Of a stretch of DNA of 64,000 nt, positions 32,783-39,900 are shown one piece after another. Both the position numbers and the translations under genes were made by a program. Source of the DNA: an uncultured Oscillospiraceae bacterium (GTDB lineage: Bacteria; Bacillota; Clostridia; Oscillospirales; Oscillospiraceae); the NCBI GenBank assembly GCA_934659445.1, contig CAKUHV010000001.1, positions 15,034 to 79,033 on the forward strand, read 5' to 3'. The notes beneath the pieces were generated by a model. That model saw only the letters and a list, made by a program, of their open reading frames with translations. It made no database searches and was not told the DNA's origin. Positions within the stretch are counted from its first letter, which is position 1. Each line of letters opens with the position of its first letter.

Positions 32783-34693
32783 ATGACATTTGAACAGCTG
32801 GGGCTGAGCGCCCCCATTCTGAAGGCCCTGAAGGAGCAGGGCTATGTAAATCCGTCCCCCATTCAGGAGAAGGCCATTCCCCCCGCCCTGACGGGCCGGG
32901 ACGTGCTGGGCTGCGCCCAGACGGGCACGGGCAAGACCTGCGCCTTTGCCGCCCCCATTTTGCAGCGGCTGGATGAGCGCCCCGCACAGGGCCGTCCCAT
33001 CCGGGCTTTGATCCTTACCCCCACCCGGGAGCTGGCCATCCAGATCGGCGAGAGCTTTGACGCCTACGGCAAATACCTGAAGCTGCGGCACACCGTGATC
33101 TTCGGCGGCGTGGGCCAGAACCCCCAGGTCGAGGCCCTGAAGCGGGGGGCAGACATTCTGGTGGCCACCCCCGGCCGGCTGATGGATCTGTATCAGCAGG
33201 GCTTTGTCTCTCTGGATCAGCTGGAAATCTTCGTTCTGGACGAGGCCGACCGGATGCTGGACATGGGCTTCATCCACGACGTGAAGAAGATCCTGAAGTG
33301 GCTGCCCGCCAAGAAGCAGACCATGCTCTTCTCCGCCACCATGCCCGGCGAGGTGATGGAGCTGGTGAACTCCCTCCTGCGGGACCCCGCCCGGGTGGCG
33401 GTGGATCCCGTCTCCTCCCCGGTGGAGGCCATCGAGCAGCGGGTGTGCTTTGTGGACAAGGGGAACAAGACCCGCCTGCTGGCCTGGCTGCTGGAGCACG
33501 AGGGCGTAAAAAACGCCCTGGTGTTCACCCGCACCAAGCACGGGGCCAACAAGGTGGCCCGGGACCTGATGAAGGAGGGCGTCACCGCTGCGGCCATTCA
33601 CGGCAACAAGAGCCAGACCGCCCGGCAGCAGGCCCTGAGCGACTTCAAGGCCGGCCGCATCCAGTGCCTGGTGGCCACGGACATCGCCGCCCGGGGGCTG
33701 GACATCGAAGAGCTGTCCCACGTATTCAACTACAACCTGCCCGAGGTCCCCGAGACCTATGTGCACCGTATCGGCCGCACCGGCCGGGCCGGCCGGGGGG
33801 GCGAGGCCATCTCCTTCTGTGATTTCGGCGAGAAACCGCTGTTGAAGGACATTGAGAAGCTGATGGGCCGCTCCGTCCCCGTGCTGGATGGGCACCCCTT
33901 CCCCATGCAGATCTTCGAGGCCCCCAAGCGGGACAAGAATGGCAAGATCATCAACGAGGAGGACGCCGAGGCCCGGGCCGCCGCCCGCCAGCTGAAGCGG
34001 GAGCGCGACCAGGCCCGCCAGGCGGCGGAAAAGGAGAAGCGGCAGAAGGAGCTGGAGCGCCAGCAGGCCGCCGCCCAGGTGCTGGAGCAGCAGGAGCCCG
34101 CCCCCAGGTCCCGCCGCCGCAGGAAGAAGAAGGCGGCCCCGGAGGCTGCGGCTCAGTCCCTGCCCCCTGTGGCGGATGAGCCCCTGGACGACTATCTGCC
34201 CCAGCGGCCCAAGCTCACCCGCCCCGGCGCCCTGCTGGACACGGGGGACGCCATGCCCAACACGGAGTTTAGCCGCCCCAACCCCTTTGACAGTGATATT
34301 ATTATGGACGCAACGGCCCGACTGCTGGCCCCGCGCCGTCCGGTGTACGGCGCGGCGGAAACTGCGCGGCCCCAGAAGGGGGAGCGCAGCAGACAGAAAA
34401 AGTCCGGAGCGCAGCAGCCCAAGCATCGGGAAGAGCCCGTTCCAGCACAGGAGAAAACCCCTTCCGGCAAGAAGCACAGGGGCGGGAAGAAGTCCCAGCA
34501 GGCACAACGGGAGCGGACCGAAACCCAGAAGGAAGCTCCGGCTAAGGGCGGCGCGCCGCGGCAGAAGCAGAAGAACAATCGGCGTTCCAATGCCGGGCGG
34601 AGCCCGGTGGAACCCTTCCACTCTGGCCAGACCAAGGACTCCACCGAGCAGGCCAGTCTGATCAAGCCCTTCTATATCAATGTGGGCCGGTGA
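32783..34693 (+). CDS. DEAD-box RNA helicase (RhlE/CshA-type)
   Basis: A 636-residue ATP-dependent RNA helicase. The RecA-like core (1-370) has the Q motif [11 protein letters not shown], Walker [21 protein letters not shown] in [16 protein letters not shown], and motif [12 protein letters not shown]. The C-terminal ~260 residues are low-complexity, rich in Gln/Arg/Lys/Pro/Ala, probably disordered and RNA-binding. Proteins of this type help ribosome assembly, mRNA decay and cold growth. A ~100-nt leader with GC stems precedes it. Confidence 0.95.
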   Translation: MTFEQLGLSAPILKALKEQGYVNPSPIQEKAIPPALTGRDVLGCAQTGTGKTCAFAAPILQRLDERPAQGRPIRALILTPTRELAIQIGESFDAYGKYLKLRHTVIFGGVGQNPQVEALKRGADILVATPGRLMDLYQQGFVSLDQLEIFVLDEADRMLDMGFIHDVKKILKWLPAKKQTMLFSATMPGEVMELVNSLLRDPARVAVDPVSSPVEAIEQRVCFVDKGNKTRLLAWLLEHEGVKNALVFTRTKHGANKVARDLMKEGVTAAAIHGNKSQTARQQALSDFKAGRIQCLVATDIAARGLDIEELSHVFNYNLPEVPETYVHRIGRTGRAGRGGEAISFCDFGEKPLLKDIEKLMGRSVPVLDGHPFPMQIFEAPKRDKNGKIINEEDAEARAAARQLKRERDQARQAAEKEKRQKELERQQAAAQVLEQQEPAPRSRRRRKKKAAPEAAAQSLPPVADEPLDDYLPQRPKLTRPGALLDTGDAMPNTEFSRPNPFDSDIIMDATARLLAPRRPVYGAAETARPQKGERSRQKKSGAQQPKHREEPVPAQEKTPSGKKHRGGKKSQQAQRERTETQKEAPAKGGAPRQKQKNNRRSNAGRSPVEPFHSGQTKDSTEQASLIKPFYINVGR

Positions 34694-34765
34694 CCCCGGG
34701 ACGGCTCTGAAACAAGCTCTCAGAACGCAATCTAAAATACAGATCGAAATACGGAGGAGATCATC

Positions 34766-36106
34766 ATGGACTACAGCGCACTATATCAGCAGAAGCTGAC
34801 CACCGCCGCAGAGGCGGTGAAGGCGGTCAAGAGCGGGGACTGGGTGGACTACGGCTGGTGCACCAACCACCCCATTGCTCTGGATAAGGCTCTGGCCGCC
34901 CGGCAGAACGAGCTTCGGGACGTAAAGGTCCGGGGCGGCGTCACCATGTGGATGCCCGAGATCTGCAAGGCGGAGGACGCCGGCGAGCACTTCACCTGGA
35001 ACAGCTGGCACTGCAGCGGCGTGGACCGCAAGATCATCGCCAAGGGCATGGGCTACTTCATCCCCATGCGGTACTCCGAACTGCCCCGGTTCTACCGGGA
35101 CGGCAACGCCGAGGTGGACGTGGCTATGATCCAGGTGGCCCCCATGGATAAGCACGGCAACTTCAGCTTCGCCCTGGCCGCCTCCCATCTGGCTGACATG
35201 CTCGCCTGTGCCAAGAAGGTCATTGTCGAGGTCAACGAGAATATGCCTGTGGTCTACAGTCTCACCGGCGGCGAGATCAACATCGCCGACGTGGACATGG
35301 TGGTGGAGGGGGAGAATCCCCCCGTGGCCCAGCTGGGCGCCGGCGGCGCCGCCAGCGAGGTGGACAAGGCCGTGGCCAATCTGGTGGTACCCCAGATCCC
35401 CAACGGCGCCTGCCTTCAGCTGGGCATCGGGGCCATGCCCAGCACCATCGGCAGCCTGATCGCCCAGTCCGACCTGAAGGACCTGTCCGTGCACACCGAG
35501 ATGTATGTAGACGGCTTTGTGGACATTGCCGCAGCCGGCAAGATCACCGGCCGGCACAAGGCTCTGGACCGTGGCCGCCAGGTGTTCGCCTTCGCCGCCG
35601 GCAGCCAGCGGATGTACGACTATATGGACCACAACGCCGACGTGATGGGCGCCCCCGTGGACTACACCAACGACGTCCATGTGATCAGCCAGATCGACAA
35701 CTTCATCTCCATCAACAACGCCATCGATCTGGACCTGTTCGGCCAGGTGAACGCCGAGTCCGCCGGCATCAAGCACATCTCCGGCACCGGCGGCCAGCTG
35801 GACTTCGCCATGGGCGCCTATCTGTCCAGGGGGGGCAAGAGCTTCATCTGCCTGTCCTCCACCGTCACCGGCAAGGACGGCACCGTGAAGAGCCGCATCG
35901 TCCCCACCCTGACCCCCGGCTCCATCGCCACCGACCCCCGCTCCTGCGTCCACTATATCGTCACCGAGTACGGCATGGCCAACCTGAAGGGCCTGTCCAC
36001 CTGGCAGCGGGCCGAGGCGCTGATCAACATCGCCCACCCCGACTTCCGGGAGCAGCTCATCGCCGACGCCGAGAAGATGCACATCTGGCGCCGCTCCAAC
36101 AAGTAA
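34766..36106 (+). CDS. acyl-CoA:acetate CoA-transferase (butyryl-/4-hydroxybutyrate-type)
   Basis: A 446-residue CoA transferase of the acetyl-CoA hydrolase/transferase family. It swaps CoA between acetate and an acyl-CoA through a Glu-thioester. The catalytic Glu is Glu245 in [12 protein letters not shown], with the GIGAMPS loop upstream and [16 protein letters not shown] [12 protein letters not shown] downstream. The family includes butyryl-CoA:acetate CoA-transferase, the terminal step of butyrate production in gut Clostridia, and 4-hydroxybutyrate CoA-transferase; sequence reading alone does not separate them. It stands alone with a strong terminator. Confidence 0.9.
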   Translation: MDYSALYQQKLTTAAEAVKAVKSGDWVDYGWCTNHPIALDKALAARQNELRDVKVRGGVTMWMPEICKAEDAGEHFTWNSWHCSGVDRKIIAKGMGYFIPMRYSELPRFYRDGNAEVDVAMIQVAPMDKHGNFSFALAASHLADMLACAKKVIVEVNENMPVVYSLTGGEINIADVDMVVEGENPPVAQLGAGGAASEVDKAVANLVVPQIPNGACLQLGIGAMPSTIGSLIAQSDLKDLSVHTEMYVDGFVDIAAAGKITGRHKALDRGRQVFAFAAGSQRMYDYMDHNADVMGAPVDYTNDVHVISQIDNFISINNAIDLDLFGQVNAESAGIKHISGTGGQLDFAMGAYLSRGGKSFICLSSTVTGKDGTVKSRIVPTLTPGSIATDPRSCVHYIVTEYGMANLKGLSTWQRAEALINIAHPDFREQLIADAEKMHIWRRSNK

Positions 36107-36116
36107 TTGATTCGAC

Positions 36117-36154
36117 AAAAAATACCCTCCGTTGTGAAACGGAGGGTATTTTTT
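36117..36154 (+). terminator. terminator after CoA-transferase gene
   Basis: AAAAAATACCCTCCGTT / AACGGAGGGTATTTTTT is a 17-bp perfect stem with a T-run. Confidence 0.95.
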
Positions 36155-36290
36155 ATGCTCCGGAAGGGATGCAGCAGAGAAAAAAGTTCTCCCTCAGGCA
36201 ATAAAGTCCGATTTATTGGACTGATAAAAGTGTATTCTATGCTCACAAAGAGAGGGACGCACAGACGCCCCGATGAAAGGAGCAGAGACC

Positions 36291-36407
36291 ATGGAATACG
36301 AGTTTGTCTGGGTGAGAGGCCACATCGAGGTGTTTGACAGGGCGGGGCGGTTCTGCTTCTCCGCCGACAGCGAGCGGGAGGCCATGGAGGAGCTGAACGC
36401 CGCCTGA
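36291..36407 (+). CDS. 38-residue conserved-looking small protein before yabP
   Basis: A short reading frame MEYEFVWVRGHIEVFDRAGR... ending ELNAA, preceded by AAAGGAG at 8-nt spacing. It is acidic and aromatic at its start. It takes the place that yabO (an S4 RNA-binding protein) holds in Bacillus, but has no S4 motif. A spore-related role is suggested only by its position 60 nt before yabP. Confidence 0.6.
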   Translation: MEYEFVWVRGHIEVFDRAGRFCFSADSEREAMEELNAA

Positions 36408-36467
36408 TGGCATAAGCCGCACCCCTGTCCCATACAATGGCAGTAAAAGCGGAAAGGGGTGGAACCC

Positions 36468-36761
36468 ATGGCATATGAGGACAGCCGGCCCCGGCCGGAG
36501 ACGGAGCACCGTCTGGTGCTGGAGGGGCGGGAGCAGCTCACCGTCACCGGCGTGGAGGAGGTGGAGAGCTTCGACGAAAGCTCCATCGTCATGGTCACGG
36601 ACAAGGGGGCGCTGATCGTCCGGGGGGAGCAGCTGCACATCGAGCAGCTGTCTCTGGACGGGGGCGCGCTGAAGGTGGAGGGCTATGTGGACTCCCTCAC
36701 CTATGAGGAGGAGCAGCCCCGCCGGGGCGGCGGCCTGCTGGCCCGCCTGCTGGGGGGATGA
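36468..36761 (+). CDS. yabP: sporulation protein YabP
   Basis: A 97-residue spore-assembly protein. The YabP pattern is seen in HRLVLEGREQLTVTGVEEVESFDESSIVM and GALIVRGEQLHIEQLSLDGGALKVEGYVDSLTY. In Bacillus YabP and YabQ are needed for spore formation and are made under sigma-E. The ATG at 36468 is chosen for AAAGGGGTGG upstream. Its stop overlaps the yabQ start by 4 nt, so the two are translationally coupled. Confidence 0.93.
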   Translation: MAYEDSRPRPETEHRLVLEGREQLTVTGVEEVESFDESSIVMVTDKGALIVRGEQLHIEQLSLDGGALKVEGYVDSLTYEEEQPRRGGGLLARLLGG

Positions 36762-37474
36762 GCGCCGACATTGCCGCCCAGCTGGCCGCCCTTTGGCAGG
36801 GGGCTGCCCTGGGGGCGGCCATGGGACTGCTGTACGACCTGTTCCGGGTGCTGCGCCGGCGGGTGCGCGTGCCTCTGCTGGGCCCGGCGCTGGATCTGAT
36901 CTTCTGGTGCGCGGCCACCGCCGCCCTGTTCCTCTGGTCCCAGTGGGCCTGGGGCGGCGTGGTGCGGCTGTACGGCGCGGCCTTCTGCCTGATGGGCGGC
37001 GGAGCTTATTTCCTGCTGTTCAGCCCGTGGGTGCTGCGGCTGGGCTGGCTGTGCGCCGATCTGGCCGCCCTTTTTTGGCGGATACTGACAATCCCCCTCC
37101 GTCTGGCGCTGCGCCTTTTGAAAAAATGTAAAGAACTTTTCATTTCGCTCTTCCTTTTCCGCCGGAAATGGTATAGAATAAGCCAAATGACCCAGGAGAT
37201 GGAGACGGTTGACCGCCGGCGCCGTCAACGGGAAGGGAGAGGGTGGACCCATGAAGCTGAAACGGACCGGTTTTTTGACCAAGCTGGTGATCTTGGTCCT
37301 GCTGGTGTACATGGCCACCTCTCTGCTGGATCTGCGGGGCAGGATCGAAAGCGCCCAGCAGCAGCTGACCGAGCTGACCGGCCAGGTGGAGACCCAGCGC
37401 CTGAAGAATCAGGAGCTGGCCGACGCCGTCGAGCACAGGGACGACCCCGAGACGCTGGAGCAGATGGCCCGTGA
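36758..37474 (+). CDS. yabQ: spore cortex protein YabQ with long C-terminal overlap
   Basis: A membrane protein needed for spore cortex formation in Bacillus. Residues 1-125 have four hydrophobic segments with GAALGAAMGLLYDLFRVLRR and LDLIFW typical of YabQ. After about residue 150 the frame continues for ~80 Arg/Gly/Ala-rich residues that lie over the start of divIC in another frame. The frame as read is 238 residues, longer than usual for the family, and overlaps divIC by 224 nt. The true end may be near 37200-37215 with a frameshift, or the tail may simply be tolerated read-through in a GC-rich genome. Confidence 0.8.
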   Translation: MSADIAAQLAALWQGAALGAAMGLLYDLFRVLRRRVRVPLLGPALDLIFWCAATAALFLWSQWAWGGVVRLYGAAFCLMGGGAYFLLFSPWVLRLGWLCADLAALFWRILTIPLRLALRLLKKCKELFISLFLFRRKWYRISQMTQEMETVDRRRRQREGRGWTHEAETDRFFDQAGDLGPAGVHGHLSAGSAGQDRKRPAAADRADRPGGDPAPEESGAGRRRRAQGRPRDAGADGP

Positions 37475-37526
37475 AAAGGGCTATGTGAAGCAGGGGGAGA
37501 CCCTGTATATCGACGTGGCCAACTAA
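37251..37526 (+). CDS. divIC: FtsB/DivIC-family septum formation initiator
   Basis: A 91-residue bitopic division protein. It has a short basic N-terminus, one membrane helix (residues 9-24, LTKLVILVLLVYMATSLL) and an external coiled coil (27-60), then EQMAREKGYVKQGETLY, the family signature. It bridges FtsL and FtsQ/DivIB in the divisome. The gene order yabP-yabQ-divIC-S1 protein matches Bacillus. GGGAGAGGG precedes the ATG at 37251. Confidence 0.9.
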   Translation: MKLKRTGFLTKLVILVLLVYMATSLLDLRGRIESAQQQLTELTGQVETQRLKNQELADAVEHRDDPETLEQMAREKGYVKQGETLYIDVAN

Positions 37527-37594
37527 GACCCCCGCCGCGGAGGGGAGAGCCGCGGCGTCCATGGGAATTACACAAGGAGGACATTTCAGGCAAT

Positions 37595-38080
37595 ATGGAG
37601 TTTGGTGTTGGGTCCATTCTGGACGGGAAGGTTACGGGAATTACAAAGTTCGGCGCATTTGTGGCACTGCCGGGGGGAAAATCCGGTCTTGTCCACATCT
37701 CTGAGATCGCGTATTCTTATGTGAACGAGGTCTCCGACCACCTGCACGAGGGGCAGGAGGTCAAGGTCAAGGTCATCGGCATCGACCAGGCCAACCGCAT
37801 CAACCTGTCCATCAAGCAGGTGGCCCCGCCGCCGCCCCGCCCCCAGGGCAATCGCCCCCGTCAGGGCGGGCCGCAGGGCGGCTTTCAGGGGGGCAATCGC
37901 CCGCCCCGGCCCCAGGGGGACCGCCGCGGCGCGCCCAACACCTTTGCGCCCCGTCCGGCACCCAAGGAGCCCTCTGACTTTGAAGATAAGCTGAAGCAGT
38001 TCATGCAGTCCTCCGACAGCAAGTTGTCCGAGCTGCGCTACATGGAGAAGAAGGGCAGCCGCCGCACCGGCCGCCACTGA
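37595..38080 (+). CDS. S1 RNA-binding domain protein (YabR-like)
   Basis: A 161-residue protein. An S1 OB-fold fills residues 1-72 (MEFGVGSILDGKVTGITKFG, GLVHISEIAYSYV, VKVKVIGIDQANRINLSIK). A Pro/Arg/Gly-rich disordered linker (about 75-125) is then followed by a conserved-looking DFEDKLKQFMQSSDSKLSEL tail. It is the YabR position in the sporulation/division cluster. The nearest AAGGAGG is 14 nt from the ATG, a long spacing, but the N-terminus aligns with the family. A terminator and a repeat R1 copy follow. Confidence 0.9.
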   Translation: MEFGVGSILDGKVTGITKFGAFVALPGGKSGLVHISEIAYSYVNEVSDHLHEGQEVKVKVIGIDQANRINLSIKQVAPPPPRPQGNRPRQGGPQGGFQGGNRPPRPQGDRRGAPNTFAPRPAPKEPSDFEDKLKQFMQSSDSKLSELRYMEKKGSRRTGRH

Positions 38081-38094
38081 GAACAGCAAAAATA

Positions 38095-38123
38095 AGGCGC
38101 TGTCCGCTTTGCGGACAGCGCCT
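38095..38123 (+). terminator. terminator after the S1-domain gene
   Basis: AGGCGCTGTCCGC / GCGGACAGCGCCT is a 13-bp perfect stem. The T-run is absent because repeat R1 begins 2 bp later. Confidence 0.7.
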
Positions 38124-38125
38124 GA

Positions 38126-38217
38126 GACTGTCGAAAAAGTGGCTTCGCCACTTTTTCGAGTCAGGATGCACGCAGGACAGCCCTCGATTTCTTGTGAAAA
38201 AGTCGGGCTGCCCTGCG
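38126..38217. repeat. palindromic repeat family R1, copy 2
   Basis: A 92-bp full-length copy. It has stem GACTGTCGAAAAAGTGGC / GCCACTTTTTCGAGTC, then arms CGCAGGACAG (38171-38180) and CTGCCCTGCG (38208-38217) around the conserved CTCGATTTCTT...GAAAAAG loop. Arm changes relative to copy 1 largely preserve pairing. Confidence 0.85.
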
Positions 38218-38224
38218 TGAGCTG

Positions 38225-38249
38225 TATCCCCCGGCTTCGCCGGGGGATA
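38225..38249. terminator. hairpin beyond repeat R1
   Basis: TATCCCCCGGC / GCCGGGGGATA is an 11-bp stem, followed on the plus strand by TTTATTATTTTTT. It is a clear intrinsic terminator for plus-strand reads. Confidence 0.85.
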
Positions 38250-38260
38250 TTTATTATTTT

Positions 38261-38530
38261 TTACTCAAATTTATTCCGGCCGATGCCGCTGTACTCCACC
38301 ACCAGGGCGGCGATGGCCAGGATCAGGGCCAGAACATACATGGCGCTGTTGACAGCGTCGTCCACCAGCCCCACCCGCAGCAGCACCTCTGCCAGCGCCA
38401 GGACCACTACCGAGGAGACGATCAGGTTCCGGGCCACGGGCTTCATGCGCTTGCGTTTGGAGATGGGCTCCGTCCCCTGTGTCATCTTTCCGCCCGGGCG
38501 GGCAGCCTTTCTCTTTTTCCCTTTGCTCAT
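38261..38530 (-). CDS. small membrane protein with basic N-terminus
   Basis: An 89-residue protein. Residues 1-33 are strongly basic (SKGKKRKAARPGGK, ISKRKRMKP). Two hydrophobic segments follow (about 34-53 and 60-80). I recognise no family. It is 12 nt downstream of mnmA in the same direction, so the two are probably co-transcribed. Confidence 0.7.
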   Translation of the reverse strand: MSKGKKRKAARPGGKMTQGTEPISKRKRMKPVARNLIVSSVVVLALAEVLLRVGLVDDAVNSAMYVLALILAIAALVVEYSGIGRNKFE

Positions 38531-38542
38531 TGGTCCTCCCCC

Positions 38543-39637
38543 TTATTCTTCGGCGCGGCGGATCACGCCGCCGCCCACCACGGTCTCTCCGTCATACAGC
38601 ACCACCGACTGCCCCGGGGTCACCGCCCGCTGGGGCCGGTCAAAGGCGACCCGGATGGTGTCCTCCCCCGTCTGCCACACGGTACAGGGCTGCTCCGCCA
38701 TGCGGTAGCGCACCTTGGCCGCCAGACGCACCGGCCCGTCCAGCCGCCCACAGGCGATAAGGTTCACCCCATCGGCCTCCAGCACGGAGGAAAACAGGCT
38801 GTCGTTGTCCGACAGCACCACGGTGTTGTCCCCCGGCCGTACCTGCTTGACATACAGCCGCCCGCGGCTGGAGGAGACCCCCAGCCCCCGGCGCTGGCCC
38901 ACGGTGTAGGCGATGATCCCCTCGTGGACGCCCAGCACCTTCCCGTCCTCGTCCACAAAGGGGCCGGCGGGATAACTTTTCCCCGTATACCGGCGGATGA
39001 AGGCGGCATAGTCCCCGTCAGGGACGAAGCAGATGTCCTGACTCTCCCCCTTGCGGGCGTTGACAAAGCCCTGCTCCCCGGCGATCTGCCGCACCTCGTC
39101 CTTGGACAGCCCCCCCAGGGGGAACAGGCTGTGGGCCAGCTGGTCCTGATCCAGGGACCACAGGACGTAGCTCTGGTCCTTCTCCCGGTGGGCGGCCCGC
39201 TTCAGCAGCCAGCGGCCCGCCCCCTCGTCCCGCTCCAGGCGGACATAGTGCCCCGTGGCCGCCATGTCCCAGTCCAGCTCCCGCCCCCGGCGGAGCATGG
39301 CCCCGAACTTCAGACACCGGTTGCACTCCACGCAGGGGTTGGGGGTCTCCCCCCGCTCATAGGCGGCGGCGAAGGGCTCCATGACGCAGCGGCGGAACTC
39401 CTCCCCGAAGTTGAACACATAGTGGGGGATGTTCAGCCGCCGGGCCACCGCCCGGGCGTCCTCCACGTCGTCCAGCGAGCAGCAGCGGCTCTCCCCCTGT
39501 ACGGCGATGTCGTCGTTGCCGAACAGCTTCATGGTCACGCCGATCACCTCGTACCCCTGCTGCTGCAAAAGCCAGGCGGCCGCCGAGCTGTCCACCCCGC
39601 CGCTCATGCCCACGGCGGCCCGGACCGGTCTGTCCAC
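38543..39637 (-). CDS. mnmA: tRNA-specific 2-thiouridylase MnmA
   Basis: Makes 2-thiouridine at position 34 of Lys, Glu and Gln tRNAs. The 364-residue protein has the PP-loop GMSGGVDSSAAAWLL (residues 10-24), the sulfur-carrying Cys in ETPNPCVECNRCLKFG, and the second catalytic Cys in SQDICFVPDGDY. The GTG at 39637 is the start (GGGAGGGAG upstream, VDRPVRAAVGMSGG), since the more upstream ATG at 39796 would add residues that homologues lack. No cysteine desulfurase gene is nearby. Confidence 0.95.
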   Translation of the reverse strand: MDRPVRAAVGMSGGVDSSAAAWLLQQQGYEVIGVTMKLFGNDDIAVQGESRCCSLDDVEDARAVARRLNIPHYVFNFGEEFRRCVMEPFAAAYERGETPNPCVECNRCLKFGAMLRRGRELDWDMAATGHYVRLERDEGAGRWLLKRAAHREKDQSYVLWSLDQDQLAHSLFPLGGLSKDEVRQIAGEQGFVNARKGESQDICFVPDGDYAAFIRRYTGKSYPAGPFVDEDGKVLGVHEGIIAYTVGQRRGLGVSSSRGRLYVKQVRPGDNTVVLSDNDSLFSSVLEADGVNLIACGRLDGPVRLAAKVRYRMAEQPCTVWQTGEDTIRVAFDRPQRAVTPGQSVVLYDGETVVGGGVIRRAEE

Positions 39638-39776
39638 GGCACTCCCTCCCCTCTGCCCTGTCCTGGGCGCAGTATTTTTAGCGATTATACCATATTTTCC
39701 GCCCCGGTTCAACAAAAAACGGCCCAATCCATTGCCGCCGTTGATTTTACGGTTCACAATTCCGTCTCTCCGGGCA

Positions 39777-39792
39777 CCACAATATATAGTGG
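39777..39792. promoter_or_regulatory. NrdR box upstream of nrdD
   Basis: CCACAATATATAGTGG matches the palindromic NrdR consensus (CACwATATATwGTG) and overlaps the nrdD -35. A partner box 32 bp downstream (39809-39824), over the -10, is degenerate. Confidence 0.8.
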
Positions 39793-39818
39793 ACAAGTTT
39801 CTCCGCCTGTGCTATAAT
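39790..39818 (+). promoter_or_regulatory. promoter of nrdD
   Basis: TGGACA (39790-39795), 17-bp spacer, perfect TATAAT (39813-39818). Confidence 0.85.
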
Positions 39819-39900
39819 TTGGTCATGGCAGCCCTGCGGCCCCGGGCCGCTTTGAATAGCCGCCCTTCGGGGCCGGCGGAAGAGAAGGAGAGAGCAGCAT

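Noticed and set aside
32699-34621. 640-residue open frame opposite the DEAD-box helicase gene
   Set aside because: Complement of a GC-rich helicase gene. Its sequence is low-complexity Leu/Gly-rich without motifs.
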